Assembly: GCF_027571385.1 (NCBI RefSeq)
Contig: NZ_CP085636.1
Span: forward strand, 1,922,001-1,986,000
Reading direction: 5' to 3'
DNA length: 64,000 nt
Source: Shewanella sp. MTB7
GTDB lineage: Bacteria > Pseudomonadota > Gammaproteobacteria > Enterobacterales > Shewanellaceae
Position 1 is the stretch's first letter. Every line of letters begins with the position of its first letter. Of this stretch, positions 21,101 through 27,238 are shown piece by piece. Position numbers and translations under genes: made by a program. The notes beneath the pieces were generated by a model. That model made no database searches. It worked only from the letters and a program-made list of their open reading frames with translations, and was not told the DNA's origin.

Positions 21101-21764
21101 AACGACAATCAAGACAAAGATGAATATACCCTATGATGCTGTTGTCGTGGGTAGTGGTCATAGGGCGATGCCGTCAGATCTCAGTCGTTCAGATATGTTC
21201 TTTACACTACAAGATAGAAATGTTGTAAGCCGCTCTTTCAAAGGCACTGGCGGGGTAGCTATTCCTACAAGTTTAACCTTGGCGGAACTTTATGATGTCA
21301 CATCATCGCCGCCTGCTGATTCCGATGAGGCTGAGCAGATAAACTTTGGTAAAAAGAGGGGCTGGTATTATCGCTTTTCCCGCACGGGAGAGAAGAATTT
21401 ATCTCCCGCGACGATAGTCAACGGGCGAGTGTTTTTTACTTCATTTGTGCCACCAGGTGACAATTCTGATAGTGAGCTGTGCATTAGTTCAGGTGCTGGA
21501 TTTCTATATAACTTCGATCTCCATCGAGGTACCCGAACCTATACCTATATAAGGACGGGAGAATTTGTGCCTGATACGCCACAGCTCATCATTCCCCCAC
21601 GTGATCCTAATGAAGGTGAGGAAGCCGAGGCGCCAAATATGTATCTTATTGGTATAGGCGCTGCGCTGCCTGGTAACCCCCCAACAGGCTGTGATCCTAG
21701 TGATTTGAGATGTGTGGGTGGTGGGTTAAATACCAATAGAATTTATTACTACACATCCGATTAA
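18198..21764 (+). CDS. PilY1-like type IV pilus adhesin/biogenesis protein
   Basis: A 1188-residue surface protein. After an N-terminal hydrophobic export segment (about 14-31), a von Willebrand A-like region carries the MIDAS motif DNSGSM (about 57-62) with a later VVIITDGVPT. The C-terminal half is a PilY1-type beta-propeller (about 640-1010), with a calcium loop DSNADGATDRIY near 892 and repeated GxxRxxxxYYAIDISDP-like blades. PilY1 proteins cap type IVa pili, promote extension and mediate adhesion and mechanosensing. Only the TapY2-like gene follows, and the minor pilins that usually precede pilY1 are absent, so this may be an orphan or second copy. Confidence 0.9.
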   Translation: MRIFIYDLVTIGGRFFSCVTVLFLLSFFISADDTELYVYEASARSGARPQMLIIFDNSGSMRTTIVGADKPYSSHAGGISGDSLGKQNNLYFTRGATAAEDQPNPANSSETRHFPGVMNSCESAWSSLHQYGFYTGYFRGYSFSGSEGMWKELDDTGSDDVIAVDCFEDIQEEKWTNAASVASGLPVDSSGSVSSPLFYTHANASSSETVKQDARDLAELTGFGTGRPLTIYTQDYLTWQHGTKVKVNISRLDIAKNAIKSIILTTPSVDFGLAVFNVNAWNEFERDGGRVISGLKENTATVKSGLINTIDGISASTNTPLCETLYEAYRYFSGLSVDFANSNTDLPNAGYYVSQQPQADSSVVNSGSYISPFKKCQNNASVVIITDGVPTKDAAANGFINTLTGGVDKYGSEAGGDLNYLSAMSSWMNKYDLNASEPGDQTVSTHTIGFSKGAASAAALLQKTAEAGGGRYFDATNASLLQGSLQQVVSEALDTNSSFTSPAVASNNFNRTQSFEYAYYSIFLPNEGPTWLGNLKKYRVLGKGEVVDKAGKPAIGLDGNIKSTACSFWTPDSVCNAGGDGNEVDKGGVLSAMQSAESRTIYSNLNTGLTELTVTSVTSTAGSTDNLINYLGVGEEELLSLFGWAKGLDVDNNKNLTTIPNPNTNWRDDIMGDALHSKPLALNFGTKSSPDVRIVMGTNHGFLHMFEDDSSSNSVTENWAFIPYELLPNLKTLRANVPTGVHSVYGVDGSPVAYTKTNDSGIEKAWLFFGMRRGGSSYYAIDISDPDNPSFMWKVDASSPGMSELGQSWSTPVVTTIPGRSADSPVIIVGAGYSPSGKDGAGVGADDIKGRGVFILDAETGDLVHQFGSASTGGTQLPGISDSIPSGVAVLDSNADGATDRIYATDTGGNIWRMDMPSINTDEWSGFKFASLGGGVQSSDRRFYSGPAVAQTVITNIAEVTVEDGETTTTIKTKMNIPYDAVVVGSGHRAMPSDLSRSDMFFTLQDRNVVSRSFKGTGGVAIPTSLTLAELYDVTSSPPADSDEAEQINFGKKRGWYYRFSRTGEKNLSPATIVNGRVFFTSFVPPGDNSDSELCISSGAGFLYNFDLHRGTRTYTYIRTGEFVPDTPQLIIPPRDPNEGEEAEAPNMYLIGIGAALPGNPPTGCDPSDLRCVGGGLNTNRIYYYTSD

Positions 21765-21790
21765 CACTGAGTTGTGTTGAGAGAATTAAG

Positions 21791-22096
21791 ATGAGAAATA
21801 TATTTTTAGCTGTTAGTTTATCTGTACTGCCTCTTTCTTTTAGCACTTTGGCTGAGGAGCGAGAGGACTTTAAGTGCTATGTGGAAACCACTCAAGGGGA
21901 GAAGATTGTAAGGTTTTCCTGGGATCCGAGTAAAACAAAGCTCTATATGGCTAAGTTTGTTGGCAAGCGTTTATCTAAATCGGGGCAAGGGAGTCCGCTT
22001 CCTTTATATATCAAAAGCATGATTGAGTGCGTCAAGGCCGAGTACACTTTTGAAAAGTCTCAAGCACGAGCGCTTGAAAAGGTAACATTGAGTTAA
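21791..22096 (+). CDS. Small exported protein, TapY2-like partner of PilY1
   Basis: A 101-residue protein with a clear signal peptide (MRNIFLAVSLSVLPLSFSTL, cleavage near LAEE). The mature part has two cysteines (FKCYVET and IECVKAEY) that could form a disulfide. Size, position 26 bp after the pilY1-like gene and the two-cysteine layout fit the TapY2 family found with PilY1 in Shewanella and Aeromonas. I identify it mainly from this context and general resemblance, so the name is tentative. Expected location is the periplasm or outer membrane. Confidence 0.6.
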   Translation: MRNIFLAVSLSVLPLSFSTLAEEREDFKCYVETTQGEKIVRFSWDPSKTKLYMAKFVGKRLSKSGQGSPLPLYIKSMIECVKAEYTFEKSQARALEKVTLS

Positions 22097-22133
22097 ATTT
22101 TCCGTGATTGATGAACAATGGCTAAGGTTAATT

Positions 22134-22529
22134 ATGAATGTAGAAGCTGCAAGGCAGTACTTGTTAACTAAACCAGAAACAGCATTGGACTTTCCTTTTG
22201 GCAAGGAGGTGTCAGTGTTTAAGGTAAAGGGTAAGATGTTCGCCACCCTATCTTTGGGGAAAATGGGTAAAAGCCAAGATGAGACAAGCCAAGACTGGTG
22301 GATGAACCTCAAATGCGATCCCGATGAAGCTGCTATATTACGTGATATATTTCCAGCGGTGATCCCCGGTTATCACATGAATAAGGCGCTGTGGAATACC
22401 GTCATTCTTGACGGCTCAATCCCACAAGGTGAGATTGAGCGCATGATAGATAACTCTTTTGCTTTGGTCGTTGCTAAGATGCCAAAAAAAGACCAAACTT
22501 CGATTGTCTTGCATCTAGCAGAAACTTAA
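22134..22529 (+). CDS. MmcQ/YjbR family protein
   Basis: A 131-residue protein of the YjbR (DUF419) fold, related to double-wing DNA-binding proteins. The marker segment HMNKALWNTVILDGSIP corresponds to the HLNKxHWxTVxLDGSLP stretch of E. coli YjbR, and an early TALDFPFGKEVSVFKV is also typical. I chose the ATG at 22134 because AAGG lies just upstream and the domain begins there; an in-frame GTG at 22104 is less likely. Function in the family is not established. It follows the TapY2-like gene by 37 bp and may be co-transcribed with it. Confidence 0.85.
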   Translation: MNVEAARQYLLTKPETALDFPFGKEVSVFKVKGKMFATLSLGKMGKSQDETSQDWWMNLKCDPDEAAILRDIFPAVIPGYHMNKALWNTVILDGSIPQGEIERMIDNSFALVVAKMPKKDQTSIVLHLAET

Positions 22530-22552
22530 TTTTTCGAACTTCAGCCCTGATA

Positions 22553-23662
22553 TTACAAGACTATTCGGTCGCCGTTATATAATCCGCGTGTTAACTTATT
22601 ATCCTGCATCAGCAGGACTTCACCGGATCCACCATTTTTAATGCTTGAATCGACAGCGAGCACTTTGTTGTTGAACAGTCCCAACACCTGCTCTTGCGAG
22701 GTGTGTCCGACAACGACGCGGTTGACCTTGAAGTAGTTAAGGATCTGATCCAGCTCTGTTTCATCGAAGTCTGGTTTGAAATAGCCTCTAAACCAAGTGG
22801 GTCCGTTACTTAAGAACAGAAAGTTCAGTAGAGGGTCTTGTGTTAATTCCTCTTTGGATTTGTCTATATTGGCGCGGTATAAGGTGTTAGCTTTTGCGAG
22901 AGTGAGTTTACGATCGATCCACTCGCTGCTTATTCCACCGTGAAGAAATAGCGAGTCATTGATCTTCACAAGGGTATTTTTGCTACGAAGCCATTGGCCT
23001 ATCTCACTGCTATTGTCGTACAGCTCATCATAGGTGCGATTGAGTAGTTTTTCCGCCACTTGGTAACGCTTGTTGACATAACGTAAGTCACCGCGCATGA
23101 CCATCTGCTCATGATTGCCCATCAATAAGTGCAACTTGCCGCCAGCTTCACCGGCCTGTTTGTCGAGCTTGTACATAAACCACAGCACTTCATTGACTTG
23201 ATGGCCACGGTCAAACATATCCCCGGTCATGACCATATGGCCGTCACCGAAGGCCCAGTCATTGTTCTGGTCTATGATTTTCTGATTCTTTAACAGTTGA
23301 ATGAGTACATCATACTGACCATGGACATCACTCAATGCCACAATCTTCTCTATTCCAGTGTAACTATCTGGTTGTATGATTTTGGCATCGTCGTTGAGTT
23401 CTGGTTCCGGCAGTTGACCACAGCTAAGCGGACGTTTGAGTCGGTTACCTTTTACTGGAGTGGAAAGCAATCTATCATCACAGATCCAATAGGCATTTTG
23501 TTCACTTTTGTGGTGTTTTTCAGCGGTTCTTTTGTTGAACAGATAGGGGCCATCAAAGGAGGATGACGTGTCGCCTGAAATGGTATTTGACTCTCGCTCA
23601 GATGCGAATGTTAACGGATTAAAAAGTAAACTAATCAAGCTTAATGTTATTATTTTTTTCAA
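22553..23662 (-). CDS. Exported metallophosphatase of the Shewanella-like (Shelph) type
   Basis: A 369-residue calcineurin-like phosphoesterase with an N-terminal signal peptide (KKIITLSLISLLFNPLTFAS). Metal-binding motifs are in order: SDVHGQYD, GDMFDRG, GNHEQ, then a later histidine in VVVGHTS. The VxVGHTxQ ending and this motif set match Shewanella-like protein phosphatases, whose founding Shewanella member dephosphorylates tyrosine residues. It probably acts in the periplasm. It is convergent with yjbR and stands alone. Natural substrate unknown. Confidence 0.88.
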   Translation of the reverse strand: MKKIITLSLISLLFNPLTFASERESNTISGDTSSSFDGPYLFNKRTAEKHHKSEQNAYWICDDRLLSTPVKGNRLKRPLSCGQLPEPELNDDAKIIQPDSYTGIEKIVALSDVHGQYDVLIQLLKNQKIIDQNNDWAFGDGHMVMTGDMFDRGHQVNEVLWFMYKLDKQAGEAGGKLHLLMGNHEQMVMRGDLRYVNKRYQVAEKLLNRTYDELYDNSSEIGQWLRSKNTLVKINDSLFLHGGISSEWIDRKLTLAKANTLYRANIDKSKEELTQDPLLNFLFLSNGPTWFRGYFKPDFDETELDQILNYFKVNRVVVGHTSQEQVLGLFNNKVLAVDSSIKNGGSGEVLLMQDNKLTRGLYNGDRIVL

Positions 23663-24035
23663 TTAGCATCCCTTGCTGTTATTTTCTATTGGACAGAATA
23701 CTAGCATTTTCTGTAATCGAGCTTCTAGGCGAAAGCCTATGATAGATATAGAAACGATGTAAAAACGACAAAGGAATAAGCTAACATTCTAGCGGGTTTG
23801 ATGAGTCAGTTTTAAGAGGTTTGAGCTAAGACGTTTACTCAAGTCTCGTCTAATTGGTCGGTTCAGTTAGCGATGAGTTTACTTTAAAATAGGGGATCAA
23901 GGCGGGTTATCTTGCTCATTTGTCATGTGCGAATCCCCTTGATTTTCTTACCTTGAAATGAAGGTTGGTTACATTTTTTATTTTAGCTTCTGGCTTAATT
24001 TGGTGTTGGGTGAGTTGTTGAATCTTGTATCTCAT

Positions 24036-24178
24036 TGCTGCTTATCGCCTCCAGCGGGGTATGTGCAGCTACTTCTACGAGACGCCACTAGCACATCCCT
24101 GTGGGCTTTACGGCAGCTTCCATGCTGCCAAAACTCGTAGCCGCACCTACACCTGATAATTTATCTCTTCGATTTTGA
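24036..24178 (-). repeat. Structured interspersed repeat, copy R1 (minus orientation)
   Basis: Read on the minus strand it begins with AAATCGAAGAGATAAA and a GGTGT...GCGG tract at 24137-24178, continues through a hairpin at 24112-24129 (GGCAGC/GCTGCC arms) and ends in a GTAGCTGCACAT-like segment. The same order of blocks occurs at 28562 and 29040 on the plus strand. The rest of the 940-bp gap 23663-24604 has no convincing gene. Confidence 0.75.
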
Positions 24179-24494
24179 CTTGTCTGAGTAAGTCACTAAC
24201 ACGGAAATGCCCCAAAATGTGTTTCGCAACTCAAAAGGCAAGTTGGCCGAATAAAGCTTTGGCTTTAGAAAAGCTAATGATAAATGGGTTTGCTTAATCT
24301 ATAAGTTATGCTTGTCTTATCTTTTCTAAGCTGTGTTTATACACAGTGTTATTGATTTTGATCAGATTTCTAGTCAATAGTTGATGAAATTGTGCGCGTA
24401 TACACTTGTGGCTTAATATAATACTAAGTAACATCAGTCACATAGAAACATGTGAATGTAGATAATAGGTTTGGAAACCGCGCATGCGCGTTTA

Positions 24495-24605
24495 GCCTAA
24501 CGGGTTATCTAGAGAAAATCTGATAATATAATTAGATACAGTAGGTTAGCGATGCGCATTTTTACTGGTCTAATGAGGTAAATGCGCATGCGCACTATAC
24601 AAACG
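24495..24605 (+). other. attC-like hairpin region preceding the first cassette-like gene
   Basis: GCCTAAC at 24495 and GTTAGC at 24545 bracket inner complementary arms (TTATCTAG and TTAGATAC), like a 55-60 bp integron attC. A second strong hairpin (ATGCGCATTT... / ...AAATGCGCAT, 24552-24589) runs up to GTTAGG at 24605. Recombination-site function is inferred from shape only. Confidence 0.45.
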
Positions 24606-25043
24606 TTAGGAGATTCAAGGTGATTTCATATCAACCTGCCTGTGATTTATCCAAATCGGCAGAAATTACATATAACAATATGCGCCCATATTATGAGCAC
24701 TATTTAGTTGATTGGGAGCAGCCTAAAATACTCGAACAAATTTTGAGTTTAGATAATTGGGATATCTTATCTGAGGGGGAGGTGGTAGGAGCTATTCGCC
24801 TATCATTTGATAGCGACGAGTGTTATTTACGTGATCTTCAAGTCAACGAAGAATTCCAAAACAAAGGTATTGGCGCAGCAGCATTAGTAGAGTCAACTAG
24901 ATTAGCTCAAGCCTCAGGAGTAAAAAAACTCAAATTAAGAGTTTTTAAAATCAGTCCAGCGCATCACCTATATAAAAGAAACGGTTTTACGTTGATTAGT
25001 GAGGATGAAAGGTTCTACTACATGGAGCAAGACATCTCCTAAC
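24605..25043 (+). repeat. Cassette-like unit 1 bounded by a gene-specific inverted repeat
   Basis: GTTAGGAGAT (24605-24614) and its exact reverse complement ATCTCCTAAC (25034-25043) enclose one gene only. The first arm overlaps the RBS and the second overlaps the stop codon. In integron cassettes the R' and R'' ends of a single cassette are complementary in just this way (GTT... start, ...AAC end). Confidence 0.7.
24620..25042 (+). CDS. GNAT-family N-acetyltransferase (cassette-borne)
   Basis: A 140-residue acetyltransferase starting at GTG, with AGGAG (24609-24613) at good spacing. Motif A reads LQVNEEFQNKGIGAAALVEST and the C-terminal LYKRNGFTLISEDERFYYMEQ is typical GNAT. It fills a unit bounded by matching GTT/AAC inverted repeats, with only 15 bases between the unit start and the start codon. 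Tight packing of this kind is usual for mobile gene cassettes. GNAT genes are common integron cargo. Substrate unknown. Confidence 0.88.
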   Translation: MISYQPACDLSKSAEITYNNMRPYYEHYLVDWEQPKILEQILSLDNWDILSEGEVVGAIRLSFDSDECYLRDLQVNEEFQNKGIGAAALVESTRLAQASGVKKLKLRVFKISPAHHLYKRNGFTLISEDERFYYMEQDIS

Positions 25044-25104
25044 GAACGACTATGGCGTCAATAACTTATTTTTACCCAGAAAACGTTAATGTCCCTTTGT
25101 GCGT

Positions 25105-25365
25105 TACTGGCGATAAGCAGTAATGATAAGTAGCAAGCCAGTTGACCTACTTTTACTAATCGATAAATGACAGTTACTGATTGCTTTCTATAAGGCATCA
25201 ATATCAATGCTCACTTTTCAATTTCCAGTGCTCGTTTTTTCTGCGCCATCCTGATAGAGTGTTTATGAATCAATAGCTTTGCCAAGGTGCGGCTTAGATA
25301 ATAGGTTTATTAAATGTGCATGCGCGTTTTGCCCTGCAAACAGCGCAACGCATAAATACTAAGAC
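25105..25365 (+). repeat. Intercassette conserved tract, copy B
   Basis: About 220 bp here (GATAAGTAGCAAGCCAGT through AATGTGCATGCGCG) are homologous to 26053-26250, with conserved blocks CATCAATATCAATG, CTGATAGAGTG and AATCAATAGCTTT. Each copy ends in a hairpin-rich segment just before the GTT that opens the next gene unit. It has no ORF. It may be part of an unusually long recombination site or a cassette promoter. Confidence 0.7.
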
Positions 25366-25750
25366 GTTATGCGTAAAGGAGTTTCAATGTTCGGGAAGAA
25401 CTCAACTATTCGTAAGTATAAATATAAACTTCGTCCAGCTCTTGCAAAAAGGTATGGTGGCTCTGCTACATATACTAAAGGTCAAGTTGATAAAACTGTA
25501 GAAGCGTTACGCCTCAACGATCGGTATATTCAATATGCTTATTTGATGTATTGTGATGTAAATACATTCAGTACAAATAAATCATCTAATGAATCAACGC
25601 AAAGCATGAACGATACAATATCTACGGCTACAGGTTTTGGTATATTAGGGCCATTCTTTGGATCCATTTTTTATGGTGGAGGAAGTGATGATGGTGGTGG
25701 CTTCGGTAGTTCAGATGGAGGCGGCGGTGGCGAGTAAATTTACGCATAAC
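25366..25750 (+). repeat. Cassette-like unit 2 bounded by a 12-bp gene-specific inverted repeat
   Basis: GTTATGCGTAAA (25366-25377) and its exact reverse complement TTTACGCATAAC (25739-25750) enclose a single gene. The inverted-repeat sequence differs from that of unit 1, while the GTT/AAC ends are the same, as expected for integron-type cassettes. Confidence 0.72.
25387..25737 (+). CDS. Small protein, probable DUF6559-like, glycine-rich tail
   Basis: A 116-residue protein from the ATG at 25387, which has AAAGGAG at ideal spacing; an in-frame ATG at 25369 overlaps the inverted repeat and is less likely. The N-terminal half (MFGKNSTIRKYKYKLRPALA, then YGGSATYTKGQVDKTVEALR) resembles the short uncharacterised family I know as DUF6559. 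The C-terminus is a low-complexity Gly/Asp/Ser tail (GGGSDDGGGFGSSDGGGGGE). No function is known and no catalytic motif is visible. It fills cassette-like unit 2. The family name comes from memory and is tentative. Confidence 0.7.
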   Translation: MFGKNSTIRKYKYKLRPALAKRYGGSATYTKGQVDKTVEALRLNDRYIQYAYLMYCDVNTFSTNKSSNESTQSMNDTISTATGFGILGPFFGSIFYGGGSDDGGGFGSSDGGGGGE

Positions 25751-26037
25751 GGGTAGCCGGAGGCCTCCAGCCCCCACACCACCCTGCATGCGGCTCCGCA
25801 CAGGGCGGTTCATCTAGAACGCCTAACCTAAACTTTCTGGTTAGGGTAATGAACTGCGATCCATCCATCTCTCAGTGAATATAATCCCGCCTTCTTAAGA
25901 TAATCATTACTCAGTGCTTGCTGTATCCCCGGTGTTTTCGAACTTCGCCATGGCCCTTTACTTGTGATACCACAAGCAACAGCTGATTGGATCCTGACGC
26001 CACGTTTAAGTAAGTTCTGCCCCAAAACGAGTTTCAA
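25751..26037 (-). mobile_element. Group II intron remnant (3' end only, minus strand)
   Basis: On the minus strand this holds the C-terminal coding end of an intron-encoded maturase. It is followed by a domain V-like hairpin (plus-strand 25776-25811; minus strand GAACCGCCCTGTGCGGAGCC then GCATGCAGGGTGGTGT) and a domain VI-like GGAGGCCTCC palindrome ending CTAC at 25752, next to the AAC end of cassette unit 2. The 5' half and most of the ORF are missing. Introns of the IIC-attC class insert at integron attC sites in the orientation opposite to the cassette gene, as seen here. Confidence 0.72.
25828..26037 (-). pseudogene. C-terminal fragment of a group II intron reverse transcriptase/maturase
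   Basis: The 69-codon frame reads ...LLKRGVRIQSAVACGITSKG then PWRSSKTPGIQQALSNDYLK and ends GLYSLRDGWIAVHYP. This G-SKGPW...TP...AL-N-YL---GL-S-RD-WI--HYP pattern is the conserved end of many bacterial intron-encoded proteins (DNA-binding/endonuclease-side region). The RT domain with YADD is absent. The first residues (from about 26017 on) lie in the intercassette tract and are not intron sequence. It is non-functional on its own. Confidence 0.7.
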
Positions 26038-26040
26038 ATG

Positions 26041-26273
26041 ATAGATAGTACAGATAAGTTACAAGCCAGTAGACCAACTTTTGCTAATCAATAAATGAGT
26101 ATTACTAACTGCTTTAGAAAAGACATCAATATCAATGTTCAATTTCCCGCATTCGTTTATCCAACACTAATCTGATAGAGTGCTTATTAATCAATAGCTT
26201 TACTTTAGTAAGGCTTAAATAATAGCTCTATTGAATGTGCATACGCGTTTGCCAAATATATGCGTATGCAAAT
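26041..26273 (+). repeat. Intercassette conserved tract, copy C
   Basis: Homologous to copy B (25105-25365) in the same order and orientation. It ends in the hairpin TGCATACGC...GCGTATGCA directly before GTTATGTGAA (26274), the start of the next unit. A GCCCCAAAA-G-GTTTC block just upstream (26023) is shared with 24213, hinting at a third, more diverged copy A before unit 1. Confidence 0.7.
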
Positions 26274-26291
26274 GTTATGTGAAGGAGGAGC

Positions 26292-26378
26292 GTGCGATTT
26301 AAATGTACGGGTTGTGGTACTGACTTCGAATCAAGTGTAGAAGGGGTTTTGCGCCCATCCCCTCGAAATCGGCATTAG
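26292..26378 (+). pseudogene. Truncated zinc-ribbon-like small ORF interrupted by an inserted element
   Basis: A GTG start preceded by AAGGAG opens a 28-codon frame whose first 17 residues (MRFKCTGCGTDFESSVE) include CTGC, half of a zinc ribbon. From residue 18 on the codons belong to the inserted element at 26343, which also supplies the stop. The gene was probably cut by that insertion. The original protein cannot be reconstructed with certainty. Confidence 0.5.
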
Positions 26379-26585
26379 GAACATGATCTTGTCAAGTTAG
26401 GGTCAAAGAGCACAGGGGTTACAGTGTCAATAATTACGATATCAACCCTAACATTACACTTTTAGAGCTTCAAACTTACGTAACCTTAAAGTAGACCTTA
26501 ACTTTACATTTTTTAATAAAAACTATATATGTCAGCGATTAAGGAAAAGTTAAGGTTAATTTCGGGGGCTTGGGCACAAAACCCC
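26343..26585. mobile_element. 243-bp terminal-inverted-repeat element with TAGAA target duplication
   Basis: The left end, GGGGTTTTGCGCCCATCCCC then TCGAAAT, matches the inverse of the right end over about 27 bp with a few mismatches. TAGAA occurs directly outside both ends (26338-26342 and 26586-26590), a 5-bp target-site duplication. Inside are several ACC(C/T)TAAC-type motifs in both orientations (for example 26397, 26445, 26481, 26495, 26548) that look like protein-binding repeats. GGGG-starting ends with a 5-bp duplication are the habit of Tn3-family elements, so it may be a MITE mobilised in trans. Confidence 0.78.
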
Positions 26586-26600
26586 TAGAAAGGAAACATC

Positions 26601-27056
26601 ATGAGAAACAGTGGCCCTTTATTCAAAACCAATAAAACGAAGAATGAACGAAAGTCTAGGTCCAAAATTATTGGCTCGTACGAGTGGGCATTAAAACAGT
26701 CATGGCCAAAAAGTTCGAGCAAGTTTCGTTCTGAGGTCAGTAAGAATTATGACCGGATTAAGTTGGAGAATGAAATTATTCGATTGGAAAATGAAATAGC
26801 ATTTGGCCATTCAATTACTGGTAGAAGCCTTAACCGTCAAATAGTTCTATCAAAGGTGTTAAGTCAGAGGATTGCAAAAGATTCCCAATTAGCTATTGAG
26901 AACAAAAGAAAAGATAAAATAGAAGCAGAGGCAAAAGAGCTAAGGGCGCAGAAGAGACGTGATCAAGCTCAAGGAAGCGCACTTGGTGACTCATTTGACA
27001 AACGATATAGCATATTTATGCCTGGGGGAGCTCCGGGGCTCGGTAAGCGGTCGTAA
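26601..27056 (+). CDS. Hypothetical basic, helix-rich protein (cassette-borne)
   Basis: A 151-residue protein that I do not recognise. It is strongly basic, with predicted long helices: RIKLENEIIRLENEIAFG has heptad-like spacing and KRKDKIEAEAKELRAQKRRD is highly charged. It ends in a short MPGGAPGLGKRS tail. There are no membrane segments or catalytic motif. The RBS AAAGGAA lies just outside the inserted 243-bp element, partly in its duplicated target, so the insertion may have changed expression. The stop codon abuts the attC-like sequence at 27057, as in a cassette gene. Confidence 0.65.
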   Translation: MRNSGPLFKTNKTKNERKSRSKIIGSYEWALKQSWPKSSSKFRSEVSKNYDRIKLENEIIRLENEIAFGHSITGRSLNRQIVLSKVLSQRIAKDSQLAIENKRKDKIEAEAKELRAQKRRDQAQGSALGDSFDKRYSIFMPGGAPGLGKRS

Positions 27057-27100
27057 TTCACATTACAAGACACTAGCCAGCCCGCTAGGTGGAGCGTTAC
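27057..27100 (+). other. attC-like site after cassette-like unit 3
   Basis: TTCACATTAC (27057-27066) is one mismatch from the reverse complement of GTTATGTGAA, which opens unit 3 at 26274. It is followed by AAGA, an inner arm CACTAG, a loop, an arm CTAGGTG with one extra base, and GTTAC at 27096. The order, size and extra unpaired base are those of a short integron attC, although the AAC has become TAC. Confidence 0.5.
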
Positions 27101-27238
27101 CGCATACCTGATTGCCATATTTTTCCTAATGGTAATCGTTGTTTTCTGAGCCAAAGCTCTATCTCATTAATAAGATGGTACGCCCCAACCTAGTGTTAAA
27201 CTCCAGTTTGTCTGGTTAACAAATAAGAGGTGATCATC

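Noticed and set aside
23958..24140. 60-codon plus-strand ORF
   Set aside because: It lies over the structured repeat R1, has no RBS, and the same repeat elsewhere does not keep the frame.
26601..27056. Replication or plasmid function for the basic hypothetical protein and nearby ACCYTAA motifs
   Set aside because: The motifs all lie within the transposon-like 243-bp element bounded by inverted repeats and a target duplication, so they are better seen as transposase sites than iterons.
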